From: Hymenobacter metallilatus
Lineage (GTDB): Bacteria; Bacteroidota; Bacteroidia; Cytophagales; Hymenobacteraceae
Assembly: GCF_003944705.1 (NCBI RefSeq)
Contig: NZ_RWIS01000009.1
Span: 1-64,000 of the forward strand
DNA: 64,000 nucleotides
Direction of reading: 5' to 3'
The translations under genes were made by a program, and so were the position numbers. The notes beneath the pieces were generated by a model. That model saw only the letters and a program-made list of their open reading frames with translations. It was not told the DNA's origin and searched no databases. Within the stretch, counting starts at the first letter, position 1. Every line of letters begins with the position of its first letter. This document shows, piece by piece, positions 19,534-27,305 of this stretch.

Positions 19534-19971
19534 ATGAAACAGTATCTCGTGTTGGCTGCCTTCGCGCTGGCGTTGGCGGCCCCCGCCCGGGCCCAGAAAC
19601 TGAACGCCGCTCAGGTTCCCGCGGCTGTTGTAGCGGGATTTAAACAAACATTTCCTCAGGTCAGGAAAGTAGAATGGGAAAAGGAAGGTGACAAGTACGA
19701 AGCCGGCTTCAGGCAGGGCCTCGTGTCAATGTCGGCCTTGCTGAGTGCTGGCGGTAAGCTGTTGGAAACTGAATCGGAATTACCTCCTTCGCAACTGCCG
19801 CCCGCCGTGCGGGACCGGCTGACCCGCGCCTACCCTACCTATAAAGTCACGGAAGCGGCCAAAATTGTAACGGCCGGCACGGGCGCCACTACATACGAGG
19901 CCGAAGTAACAAGAAACGGCCAAAAGATGGATCTGCTCTTTGATGCCGACGGCCGGGAAGTAAAACAATAG
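19534..19971 (+). CDS. PepSY-like domain periplasmic protein
   Basis: A 145-residue secreted protein with a signal peptide ending ARAQK. The segment AGFKQTFPQVRKVEWEKEGD followed by KYEAGF is the hallmark of the Bacteroidota PepSY-like (PF11396-type) family, which are small beta-lactamase-inhibitor-like proteins. A second half-repeat (RLTRAYPTYKVTEAAKI then YEAEV) gives the usual duplicated fold. The role is unknown; genes of this family are often next to two-component systems, as here. The ATG at 19534 is preferred over a TTG five codons upstream. Confidence 0.85.
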   Translation: MKQYLVLAAFALALAAPARAQKLNAAQVPAAVVAGFKQTFPQVRKVEWEKEGDKYEAGFRQGLVSMSALLSAGGKLLETESELPPSQLPPAVRDRLTRAYPTYKVTEAAKIVTAGTGATTYEAEVTRNGQKMDLLFDADGREVKQ

Positions 19972-19978
19972 CGTGGCC

Positions 19979-20036
19979 GGCCCTCCGGACTGCCCAGGCC
20001 GTACTGCACTGTGTGGCCTGGGCGGTCCAGAGGGAC
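19979..20036. terminator. Hairpin after the PepSY-like gene
   Basis: 22-base arms (19979-20000 and 20015-20036) with three mismatches and a 14-base loop. It begins eight bases after the stop codon. No T-run follows. Confidence 0.6.
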
Positions 20037-20352
20037 AGGCTTCTCCTCCCAAATAATCAGCTGATTGCCACGCCCGGATGCAGCGTGACGCAGCCCCAGT
20101 CGCCTCACCGGCTGCATATCAATACGGTGCGTCGGCCTGGGTTGGGGTTAATGAAACCTACCTAATGCCCCGGGCAATACAGTAACGCAGGTGGGCGTCC
20201 GGAGAGCTGCTACCCCATCATGTCGAGGCACCATCAGCGGCAGATTCCAGGGTGCCGGATAACCGGCTGCTTGCCGCCAGTCTGCACTTTCCCCAACCCT
20301 GCGGGTGTAGCAGGGGCAGATGTGAGGGGAGAGTGTAGGCTGCCAGCAAAGC
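20037..20352. other. Gene-free spacer
   Basis: About 316 bases between the hairpin and the end of the TlpA gene. No coding sequence, RNA gene or repeat was recognised. Confidence 0.4.
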
Positions 20353-20952
20353 TCAGTGGGCCAGCTTTTCCAGGGCTGCCTTAAACTCCGGGGTATCATA
20401 CTCGGCCATTCCATCATGGCGGGCGGCTACCTGCCCATCCGGGTCCAGAATAATCGTGGAAGGAATCGAGTTAGAATCGAAGGGCGGTGCCAGCGGACCG
20501 GCGGGGAAATACACCGGAAACGTGTAGTTCTGGCGCCTGAGCATAGCCTGCGCCTTGGCCGGATTCTCATCCAGGGAAATCATGACGAATGCTACCTTCC
20601 GGGGGTCCACTTTGGTATAGAGAGCCTGGATGCCGGGCATCTCAGCTACGCAGGGCGGACACCAGCTGGCCCACAGATTCACGAATACCACCTTGCCTTT
20701 TAAATCCCGCAGGTTAACCGACTTCCCGTCGAGCGTGGTTAAGGGCAGGTTATGCGGATACCCATTGCTACCCGTTGGTACAGCAGGGGCCGCCGCCGGG
20801 GATGAGGCAGCTACAGGCGCATCTGCTTTCCACAAGCCCGTAGCCAGCAGGCCGCGCTGCAGGGCGCCCAGCACCGGCGTACGTAGCGGGCTAAACAGAA
20901 CAAGGGCCAATATGGCCAAGGGCAACCACTGCAACAGATTTTTACGGTTCAT
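20353..20952 (-). CDS. TlpA/ResA-family thiol-disulfide oxidoreductase
   Basis: A 199-residue membrane-anchored thioredoxin-fold protein. An N-terminal membrane helix (about residues 8-27) is followed by a Pro/Ala linker and the TlpA domain with active site WASWCPPC, then the cis-Pro loop (SIPSTIILDPDG). The predicted role is reduction of disulfides or persulfides in the periplasm. Although divergent and 350 bases away from the sulfur genes, its upstream region has the same dyad as arsR and tauE, so it probably belongs to that regulon. The start at 20952 is chosen because it directly precedes the anchor. Confidence 0.9.
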   Translation of the reverse strand: MNRKNLLQWLPLAILALVLFSPLRTPVLGALQRGLLATGLWKADAPVAASSPAAAPAVPTGSNGYPHNLPLTTLDGKSVNLRDLKGKVVFVNLWASWCPPCVAEMPGIQALYTKVDPRKVAFVMISLDENPAKAQAMLRRQNYTFPVYFPAGPLAPPFDSNSIPSTIILDPDGQVAARHDGMAEYDTPEFKAALEKLAH

Positions 20953-20981
20953 AGGCAAAGAATGTATGCCGGCAACACCCA

Positions 20982-21005
20982 ACAAATGAAAAAACGTTCA
21001 TGTAT
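20982..21005. promoter_or_regulatory. Candidate ArsR operator upstream of tlpA
   Basis: ACAAATGA-N8-TCATGTAT. The inner ATGA/TCAT pair is spaced by exactly eight bases, as in the two other sites at 21265 and 21643. It lies 30 bases upstream of the tlpA start. Confidence 0.65.
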
Positions 21006-21264
21006 CTGACTTGAGCGCGCTTCGTTTGCACTACCCTGGGGCGCTGGCCGTTAACTGACCACCCGGCGGCTTTGCGTAGCAGCTCACCAGCCAACTGCAT
21101 GAAGGGGTTGGCACTGCAGACAACCGCCCGATGCGGCTGGCAGCCGTGGAGAGCCCAAGGCCACGGAACCCGAAATGCGCATTGAGTTGGCAATACTACC
21201 AGCAGGAGGAGAGCCGGCAGGAGAATGTGGAATATTTCGGAACCAAAGAAAGGGATAAATTCGT

Positions 21265-21288
21265 ATACATGAATAAATGATCATATAT
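21265..21288. promoter_or_regulatory. Candidate autoregulatory ArsR operator
   Basis: ATACATGA-N8-TCATATAT, a dyad with one mismatch, ends 12 bases before the arsR start. The same architecture appears at 20982 and 21643. Confidence 0.75.
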
Positions 21289-21300
21289 TTGCAACATCTT

Positions 21301-21618
21301 ATGGCCCCGACAACCACCTCCCCCGATCTGAACCTGACCACTGAGAAGATGGAGAAGGTGGCCTTTATTCTGAAAACTACGGCCCATCCTACGCGCATTG
21401 CCATTGTGCAGCTGCTGTCCAACCACGAGAGCCTGTCGGTGACGGACATCAGTGAAAAGCTCAGCGTAGAGCAGAGCTTGCTTTCCCATCACCTGACGGG
21501 CATGAAACTGAAAGGTATTCTGAGCTCCCACCGCGACGGCAAAAACATCTTCTATGCGCTGAAGATGCGTGAGGTAGTTGATGTGATTCAGTGCCTGGCC
21601 GGCTGCACGTTCCTGTAA
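21301..21618 (+). CDS. ArsR/SmtB-family regulator of the sulfur locus
   Basis: A 105-residue winged-helix repressor (helix-turn-helix about residues 45-68, VEQSLLSHHLTGMKLKG). Its position before TauE, persulfide-dioxygenase-like and YeeE genes matches BigR/SqrR-type regulators that sense sulfide or persulfide. Those use one Cys near residue 41 and one near 107. Here the region around 41 has none, and the only cysteines are C98 and C102 in QCLAGCTFL, a CX3C pair at the C-terminus. A different redox bridge is therefore likely. A short T-run follows the stop (21629-21638). Confidence 0.9.
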   Translation: MAPTTTSPDLNLTTEKMEKVAFILKTTAHPTRIAIVQLLSNHESLSVTDISEKLSVEQSLLSHHLTGMKLKGILSSHRDGKNIFYALKMREVVDVIQCLAGCTFL

Positions 21619-21642
21619 GGAAAGCTGCTTTTTTTTTCGAAA

Positions 21643-21666
21643 ATACATGAACACCTTTTCATAACT
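21643..21666. promoter_or_regulatory. Candidate ArsR operator upstream of tauE
   Basis: ATACATGA-N8-TCATAACT with the same eight-base spacing as the other two dyads. Its end is 14 bases before the tauE start, so a bound repressor would block transcription or initiation of the sulfur operon. Confidence 0.7.
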
Positions 21667-21680
21667 ACATACGTTCATTC

Positions 21681-22496
21681 ATGCTATACTATCTCGGCTA
21701 CTTTGCGGCCATTTTCATTGGCCTTTCCCTCGGCATACTGGGCGGGGGCGGCTCCATTCTTACCGTGCCGGTGCTGGTGTACCTGATGGGCGTGAGTCCG
21801 GTGCTGAGTACGGCCTATTCGCTGTTCGTGGTGGGCACTACCTCGGTCGTGGGCGCTTCGGGCTACTTCCGCAAGGGGCTAGTCTCGCTGAAGACGGCCA
21901 TTGTTTTCCTGCTTCCTTCCTTGCTGGCCGTGTTTGCCGTGCGCAAGCTGCTGATGCCCGCCATTCCGCATGAGCTGTTTACCATCGGCCATCTTGTGTT
22001 CACCAAAGACCGGCTGGTGCTGGTGGCCTTTGCCGTACTGATGGTGGTGGCCGCTACCTCCATGATTCGCAGCAAGCAGGCCGAGGAGGTACTTGCCGAA
22101 GAGCTGCACCAACAGCACACCTTCAGGTATCCCCTGATTCTGGGCATTGGCTTAGTGGTAGGCACGCTTACAGGCTTTGTGGGAGCGGGCGGGGGCTTCC
22201 TGATTATTCCGGCCCTGGTACTGGGTGCCCGCCTGCCCATGAAACTGGCCGTAGGCACCTCTCTGGCCATTATTGCGCTGAACTCACTGATTGGTTTTAC
22301 CGGAGATATCAGCGCGGGCACTCCCATTGCCTGGAATTTTCTGCTCGGTTTCCTGGCCTTTGCCTTAGCCGGCATTGTGGCGGGCACCTACCTGGCCCGC
22401 TTCATTCCGGGGGCCAGGCTTAAGCCGGCCTTTGGCTGGTTTATCCTGGCCATGGGCGGGTTTATTCTGCTCCGAGAGATGGTTTTCGCGCCCTGA
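21681..22496 (+). CDS. TauE/SafE-family sulfite/organosulfur exporter
   Basis: A 271-residue inner membrane protein with about eight helices in two halves, each opening with the family glycine motif (SLGILGGGGSILTVPVLVYL near residue 20 and GFVGAGGGFLIIPALVLGA near 170). Family members export sulfite, sulfoacetate or related anions. Here it is the first gene of the sulfur operon and would remove sulfite made by the neighbouring persulfide dioxygenase. A candidate ArsR operator ends 14 bases upstream. Confidence 0.92.
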   Translation: MLYYLGYFAAIFIGLSLGILGGGGSILTVPVLVYLMGVSPVLSTAYSLFVVGTTSVVGASGYFRKGLVSLKTAIVFLLPSLLAVFAVRKLLMPAIPHELFTIGHLVFTKDRLVLVAFAVLMVVAATSMIRSKQAEEVLAEELHQQHTFRYPLILGIGLVVGTLTGFVGAGGGFLIIPALVLGARLPMKLAVGTSLAIIALNSLIGFTGDISAGTPIAWNFLLGFLAFALAGIVAGTYLARFIPGARLKPAFGWFILAMGGFILLREMVFAP

Positions 22497-22587
22497 GTAA
22501 CTGGCTCCCCCGTATTTCTTGTGTGCCCTGCTCACCCCTGCTTATCCTCTTTTTCCGCTTCCACTCACCATCCAACCGCTTCCCGTC

Positions 22588-23943
22588 ATGAAAATCGAAC
22601 AGTTCGAAGACAAGGGCCTGGCTCATTTCTCTTACGCCATTTTCAGCGAGTGTGCCCGCGAAATCGTGCTCATCGACCCAGCCCGCAACCCCCAGCCCTA
22701 CTACGACTACGCCCAGGCCCACGACGCCAAAATTATCAGCGTTATTGAAACCCACCCCCACGCCGACTTTGTGAGCAGCCACCTGGAGCTGGCCCAAACT
22801 ACCGGGGCCGTTATCCGCGTGAGTAAGCTACTGGGAGCCGACTACCCGCATGAGGCGTTTGACGAAGGCGACTCCTTTACCAGCGGCAAGCTTACCTTTC
22901 GTGCCCTGAACACGCCCGGTCACTCGCCCGATTCCATCAGCATCGTGCTCAGCCGCGAAGGCCAGGATGTGGCCGTATTCACCGGTGACACACTTTTCAT
23001 CGGGGATGTAGGCCGCCCCGACCTGCGCGAAAGCGCCGGCAACCTCACCGCCAAACGTGAAGAGCTGGCCCGGCAGATGTACCACTCGCTGCGCAACAAG
23101 CTTATGCCCCTGGCCGGCGAGGTGCTCGTATACCCGGCCCACGGGGCGGGTAGCCTCTGTGGTAAGGCCCTGAGCGGGGCCAGCAGCAGCACTATGGCCG
23201 ACGAGAAGTTTGGCAACCCCATGCTGCGGGAGCTCAGCGAAGAGGCATTCGTGCAGGAGCTGCTCCAGGACCAGCCTTTCATTCCCAAGTATTTCGGCCA
23301 CGATGTGGCCCTGAACAAAGCCGGGGCCCCGGCCTACGCACCCAGCGTGCAGCAGGTGAAGCGGCTGGCCGCCAATGCCCCGCTGGCGCCTGGTGTAGTA
23401 GTGGTTGACACCCGTCCTGAAGCCGAGTTCAAGAAGGGCCACGTGGCAGGTGCCTTCAACATTCAGCAGGGCGGCAAATTTGAAACCTGGCTGGGCTCGA
23501 TTATTGGTCCTGAGGAGCCGTTTTACCTGGTGGGTGCCGATGAGGCCACGCTGGAAGATTTGATCCAGAAAACGGCTAAAATCGGCTACGAAACCCTGAT
23601 TAAGGGTGCCCTGGTGGGCTCACCTTCTGCGGAAGCTACGCTGCCGAAGCTGGACGTGGAACAGTTTCGCCAGCATCCCGGGCAGTATACCATTGTGGAT
23701 ATCCGCTCTGCCACGGAGCACCGCGACGAGCCCCTGTTTGCCGGTTCCCTCAGCATTCCGCTGCCTGAGCTCCGGGAGCGGGCTACCGAAATTCCTACCG
23801 ACAAGCCAGTGGTAGTGCATTGTGCCGGCGGTTACCGCTCGGCCGCGGGCAGCAGCATTGTGGCCCCGGCCCTGCCCGGCACCCCGGTGCTGGACCTGGG
23901 CGAGGCGGTCAAGTCCTTCCAGTCCGCAGCTGCCCAGCACTAA
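22588..23943 (+). CDS. MBL-fold persulfide dioxygenase-like protein with two rhodanese domains
   Basis: A 451-residue cytoplasmic protein. The metallo-beta-lactamase domain (about 1-235) has iron-ligand motifs ETHPHADFVSSH, GHSPDS, FTGDTLFIGDVGRPDL and YPAHGAG, as in ETHE1-like persulfide dioxygenases, which oxidise glutathione or other persulfides to sulfite. Two rhodanese domains follow (about 260-355 and 365-450). The first lacks a Cys in its active-site loop (LVGADEA) and is probably structural; the second has Cys 412 in VHCAGGYRS. The fused rhodanese could pass sulfane sulfur to or from the dioxygenase. The start at 22588 opens with the family N-terminus MKIEQFEDKGLAH. Confidence 0.93.
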   Translation: MKIEQFEDKGLAHFSYAIFSECAREIVLIDPARNPQPYYDYAQAHDAKIISVIETHPHADFVSSHLELAQTTGAVIRVSKLLGADYPHEAFDEGDSFTSGKLTFRALNTPGHSPDSISIVLSREGQDVAVFTGDTLFIGDVGRPDLRESAGNLTAKREELARQMYHSLRNKLMPLAGEVLVYPAHGAGSLCGKALSGASSSTMADEKFGNPMLRELSEEAFVQELLQDQPFIPKYFGHDVALNKAGAPAYAPSVQQVKRLAANAPLAPGVVVVDTRPEAEFKKGHVAGAFNIQQGGKFETWLGSIIGPEEPFYLVGADEATLEDLIQKTAKIGYETLIKGALVGSPSAEATLPKLDVEQFRQHPGQYTIVDIRSATEHRDEPLFAGSLSIPLPELRERATEIPTDKPVVVHCAGGYRSAAGSSIVAPALPGTPVLDLGEAVKSFQSAAAQH

Positions 23944-24046
23944 CCCCCAGCCGGCCAACCGGAGCGCCGCCGCATATGGCGGCGCTCCGGTTGCCCAACG
24001 GGCTTGTTTCAGGTTTCCTCTTACCCAGTTGCTTTTTCTTTTTGCC

Positions 24047-24388
24047 ATGTTTGGTTTGTTCCAGGGCAGTACGCCCGCGTATCAAAATCTCACTCCCACC
24101 CAGTTTGCGCAGGCACTGCGCCAGCCCGGCGCGGTGCTGCTGGATGTGCGCCGCCCCGATGAGTTTGCCGGTGGCCACCTGCCCGGAGCCATAAACATCG
24201 ACGTTACTGCGCCCGGCTTCGCCCAGCGCGTGGCGGCCCTGGATAAAACCAGGCCGCTGTACGTGTACTGCCGCAGCGGCGCCCGCTCGGCCAACGCCGC
24301 CAGCCAGCTTACCACAGCCGGATTTGAGCAGGTTGCCAACCTGCTGGGCGGTGTACTGGACTGGCCCGAAAAGCTGGTCCGGCAGTAA
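24047..24388 (+). CDS. Single-domain rhodanese
   Basis: A 113-residue cytoplasmic sulfurtransferase. The rhodanese domain covers nearly the whole protein, with DVRRPDEFAGGHLPGAINID and the active-site loop YCRSGARSAN (Cys about 75). It probably carries sulfane sulfur between the importers and the dioxygenase. It is third in the operon, 103 bases after the fusion protein. A longer frame starting inside the previous gene is possible but unlikely. Confidence 0.92.
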   Translation: MFGLFQGSTPAYQNLTPTQFAQALRQPGAVLLDVRRPDEFAGGHLPGAINIDVTAPGFAQRVAALDKTRPLYVYCRSGARSANAASQLTTAGFEQVANLLGGVLDWPEKLVRQ

Positions 24389-24490
24389 GGTCTGTGGCTT
24401 CTGCGGGTGGCGCTTTCCGGGGCTTTTCCCTCCAGTTGCCGCCGCTCACGGGCGTCCTTTTTTCCTAGTGTTTTTCTTTGACTGCTTTTT

Positions 24491-25051
24491 ATGCTTGAGT
24501 TACTTCGCCAGCCTTGGCCCTGGTACGTGGCGGGCCCCCTGATTGGGCTGACTGTGCCCGCCCTGCTGCTGATAGGCAACAAAGCCCTGGGTATCAGCTC
24601 CTCGCTGCGGCACATATGCGCCGCCTGCGTGCCTGCCGGCATCCCCTTCCTGACTTATAACTGGCGGACCGAGCTTTGGAACCTGTTTTTTGTGCTGGGC
24701 ATCGGTATTGGCGGTTTTATTGGCTACCACTTGCTGGGCCACCCCGATGCCGTTGCCATTTCTACGGAAACGGTACGCGACCTGAAAGCGCAGCTGCACC
24801 TGACCGATTTCTCGGGCCTGTTACCCAAAGAGTTGTTTGCGCTGGAAAACCTTTCCAACTGGAAAGGCTGGGTGTTTCTGGTGCTGGGCGGCTTCCTGGT
24901 GGGTTTTGGTACGCGCTACGCCGGAGGCTGCACCTCGGGCCACGCTATTTCGGGCCTTTCCAACCTGCAGTGGGTGTCACTGGTAGCCGTCATCGGCTTC
25001 TTTGTGGGTGGCCTGCTCATGACGTGGGTATTCTACCCGATGCTGTTTTAA
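24491..25051 (+). CDS. YeeE/YedE-family sulfur transporter, large half
   Basis: A 186-residue membrane protein with about four to five helices. It has the family signature GTRYAGGCTSGHAISG near residue 140, including the conserved Cys, and a second Cys pair near the N-terminus (HICAACVPAG). YeeE/YedE proteins such as TsuA and PmpA move thiosulfate or other sulfur species through a Cys relay. It pairs with the next, smaller YeeE-like gene, as in PmpA/PmpB. Confidence 0.9.
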   Translation: MLELLRQPWPWYVAGPLIGLTVPALLLIGNKALGISSSLRHICAACVPAGIPFLTYNWRTELWNLFFVLGIGIGGFIGYHLLGHPDAVAISTETVRDLKAQLHLTDFSGLLPKELFALENLSNWKGWVFLVLGGFLVGFGTRYAGGCTSGHAISGLSNLQWVSLVAVIGFFVGGLLMTWVFYPMLF

Positions 25052-25070
25052 CCAGCCTGTCCTCCTTTTA

Positions 25071-25099
25071 GCCCCCGGCAGCTGGGCGTGGCCGGGGGC
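25071..25099. other. Hairpin between the YeeE-type genes
   Basis: GCCCCCGGC and GCCGGGGGC (25071-25079 and 25091-25099) form a 9-bp GC stem with no T-run. It could stabilise a processed mRNA end or act as an attenuator. Confidence 0.4.
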
Positions 25100-25282
25100 G
25101 GCCCCCAGGCAGCAGAACTGCCTTACAAGCCAGCCGATCTGGCCCATGAATTTGCCGGACTGCACTTGCCCGGAAACCAGGAGTCAGGCCTGGTACTCCA
25201 CGAAAGCCGCTTCTATGCCGGGCCGGCCCAGGTGGTACGCCTGCTGGGCACCCGCGCTTACTTTCAACCTCTTCTACCCTGA
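25088..25282 (+). CDS. Possible small protein between the YeeE halves
   Basis: A 64-codon frame with a GTG start at 25088. It ends one base before the start of the second YeeE-type gene, and its codon use looks like that of neighbouring genes. No domain was recognised and there is no hydrophobic segment. It fills the only long gap inside the operon. Without homologues it remains doubtful; it may be a remnant or chance. Confidence 0.25.
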   Translation: MAGGGPQAAELPYKPADLAHEFAGLHLPGNQESGLVLHESRFYAGPAQVVRLLGTRAYFQPLLP

Positions 25283-25283
25283 T

Positions 25284-25694
25284 ATGAAAAACCTGAAATA
25301 CCTGGTGCTGGGCGTACTGTTCGGCATCATTCTCACGAAAAGCGAAGTAGTAAGCTGGTGGCGCATTCAGGAAATGTTCCGCTTCCAGAGCTTCCACATG
25401 TACGGCATCATCGGCTCGGCCATTGTAGTAGGCCTGATTTCCATTCAGCTTATCAAGCGCAACCGCCTCAAAACCATTAATGGCGAGGAAATTACCCTGG
25501 CCGACAAAAAGTATACCCACGGCACCTGGATCGGGGGCATCATTTTCGGGCTGGGCTGGGCCCTGACCGGAGCCTGCCCCGGCCCCATGTTCGCCCAGCT
25601 GGGCAGCGGGGTGGCCGGCGCGGCGGTGCTGATTCTGGCAGCCCTGGCCGGCACCTGGACCTATAGCGCCCTGCGCGACAAACTGCCCATGTAG
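25284..25694 (+). CDS. YeeE/YedE-family sulfur transporter, small half
   Basis: A 136-residue membrane protein with about four helices. The conserved Cys lies in GWALTGACPGPMFAQLGSG near residue 98, the second half-motif of YeeE/YedE transporters, and complements the preceding gene. Together they probably form a complete sulfur channel. A hydrophilic loop at about 55-75 contains KTINGEEITLADKKYTHG. The ATG at 25284 gives the N-terminal helix directly. Confidence 0.9.
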   Translation: MKNLKYLVLGVLFGIILTKSEVVSWWRIQEMFRFQSFHMYGIIGSAIVVGLISIQLIKRNRLKTINGEEITLADKKYTHGTWIGGIIFGLGWALTGACPGPMFAQLGSGVAGAAVLILAALAGTWTYSALRDKLPM

Positions 25695-25747
25695 AACTGG
25701 CTGGCCAACCGGTTCCTTACTTTTCAATCTTCTAGCCTACGCCTGTT

Positions 25748-25888
25748 ATGGTGCCTTCTGAGGACTCCATCGTCGCGCGCCTCTCGGGGCTGGTACGGGT
25801 GCTGCTGCTGGTTACGGCCGCGCTGGTGCTGGTGGTGTCCATCGTGCTGACCCGGAAGCTGTTTTTAACGGCACTTCACTACTGTTAG
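25748..25888 (+). CDS. 46-residue single-helix membrane protein
   Basis: A small protein in the operon gap before the MFS gene. The N-terminus is hydrophilic (MVPSEDSIVARLSG). One strong membrane helix of about 20 residues follows (RVLLLVTAALVLVVSIVLT), then a short tail ending in His-Tyr-Cys. The stop codon is 10 bases before the MFS start, so the two are probably translated together. The terminal Cys next to a sulfur-handling operon is notable but its role is unknown. Confidence 0.6.
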   Translation: MVPSEDSIVARLSGLVRVLLLVTAALVLVVSIVLTRKLFLTALHYC

Positions 25889-25898
25889 GCTACTGGCA

Positions 25899-27305
25899 AT
25901 GACAACTCCGCGTCTTGGTTTGCGTGAAAACTGGCCCCAGTTCGGCCTGCTGGTGCTGGTAAATGCCTTCGTGGGCGGCATGGTAGGGCTGGAGCGCACA
26001 ATTCTGCCCCGGCTGGCAGAGCAGGAGTTTCATTTGGTGGCCCGCTCAGCTATTCTCGCCTTTATTGTGGTGTTCGGCCTGACAAAAGCCGTGGCTAATT
26101 ACTACGCGGGGGCCTGGGCCAATACGGTAGGCCGTAAGAACCTGCTGGTCATCGGCTGGATCATTGGTTTGCCGGTGCCGCTACTACTGCTGTGGGCACC
26201 AACCTGGGGCTGGGTGATTTTCGCCAATGTGCTGCTGGGTCTGAATCAGGGCCTGGCCTGGTCGAGCACGGTGGTGATGAAAATTGACCTCGCAGGCCCC
26301 AGGCAACGCGGGCTGGCCATGGGCCTGAACGAGTCGGCGGGCTACCTGGCCATGGCCGCCACGGCATTTGCTTCCGGCTGGCTGGCCACCGCATACGGCC
26401 TGCGCCCCTACCCATTTTACCTGGGCATCGTGCTGGCCGTGCTGGGCCTGCTCAGCAGCCTGCTGGTGCACGATACCCGCCACCACCTGGCGCTGGAAGC
26501 AGCGCAGATACCAACCGGTTGCCCGGGCTCTTCCCTCTCCTTCTGGGACGTAACCTGGCGGCACCCCAACCTGGGTTCGGTCACGCAGGCCGGCCTGGTC
26601 AACAACCTTAACGACGGGATGGTCTGGGGCCTGCTGCCCTTGCTGCTGACCTCCAAAGGCTTTACCCTTATCCAGATTGGCACCGTAGCCGCCGTGTATC
26701 CGGCCGTGTGGGGCCTGGGCCAGCTGCTAACCGGCCCCTTAGCCGACCGGCTCTGCAAAAAAACCCTGCTGTTCTGGGGTATGCTGCTGCAGGGAGCGGT
26801 GCTGCTGGCCATGCTGTTCACCAGCAGCTACTCCGCATTTCTGACACTGGCGACACTGCTGGGCGCGGGCACGGCGCTGGTATACCCTACCTTTCTGGCG
26901 GCAGTGGGCGAGTACGCCCCGGCCCCACAACGGGCACGCAGCGTGGGGATTTTCCGCTTCTGGCGCGACGCCGGCTATGCCCTCGGGGCCTTGCTCACGG
27001 GCGTGTTGGCCGACGCTTTTGGGCTGGGTCCGGCCCTGGCAGCCATTGGTGGGCTTACCGTCGTATCAGCCTTTAGTATTCGTTACCGTATGTATTGCCT
27101 GCCTCAGGTTTCCGGCGGCTCCATTACCGCACCAGGCTGCTCCAACCGGGAACGGCGGCCGGGTAGCCGGGAGGCATCCTTCACTTCCCAGCCGCATCCG
27201 GGTTGGGGCAGTAGCATCTGGGGGGCCGGCACTACCCTGAAGAATCTATTCCGCTTAGGGCAGCAGCTAGTAGCTCCAACCAACCTATTCTCCCGCTTGC
27301 ATTAG
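25899..27305 (+). CDS. MFS transporter with odd C-terminal tail
   Basis: A 468-residue carrier with 12 predicted membrane helices ending near residue 393. The loop 2-3 motif appears as NTVGRKN, and the first helix as NAFVGGMVGLERTILP. Similar carriers accompany YeeE/TauE genes in Bacteroidota, but the substrate is unknown. Roughly the last 70 residues after the final helix (from RYRMYCLPQVSGG) are hydrophilic, rich in Gly, Ser, Arg and Pro, and longer than in usual family members. This could be a frameshifted or read-through extension. It is the last gene of the sulfur operon, before a strong terminator. Confidence 0.88.
   Translation: MTTPRLGLRENWPQFGLLVLVNAFVGGMVGLERTILPRLAEQEFHLVARSAILAFIVVFGLTKAVANYYAGAWANTVGRKNLLVIGWIIGLPVPLLLLWAPTWGWVIFANVLLGLNQGLAWSSTVVMKIDLAGPRQRGLAMGLNESAGYLAMAATAFASGWLATAYGLRPYPFYLGIVLAVLGLLSSLLVHDTRHHLALEAAQIPTGCPGSSLSFWDVTWRHPNLGSVTQAGLVNNLNDGMVWGLLPLLLTSKGFTLIQIGTVAAVYPAVWGLGQLLTGPLADRLCKKTLLFWGMLLQGAVLLAMLFTSSYSAFLTLATLLGAGTALVYPTFLAAVGEYAPAPQRARSVGIFRFWRDAGYALGALLTGVLADAFGLGPALAAIGGLTVVSAFSIRYRMYCLPQVSGGSITAPGCSNRERRPGSREASFTSQPHPGWGSSIWGAGTTLKNLFRLGQQLVAPTNLFSRLH

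Larger units (their letters stand above)
20953..21300. other. Divergent spacer with operators of the sulfur regulon
   Basis: 348 bases between tlpA and arsR. Its two ends hold one dyad each (20982-21005 and 21265-21288). The middle, from about 21006 to 21264, shows no gene or other feature that I can support. Confidence 0.5.
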
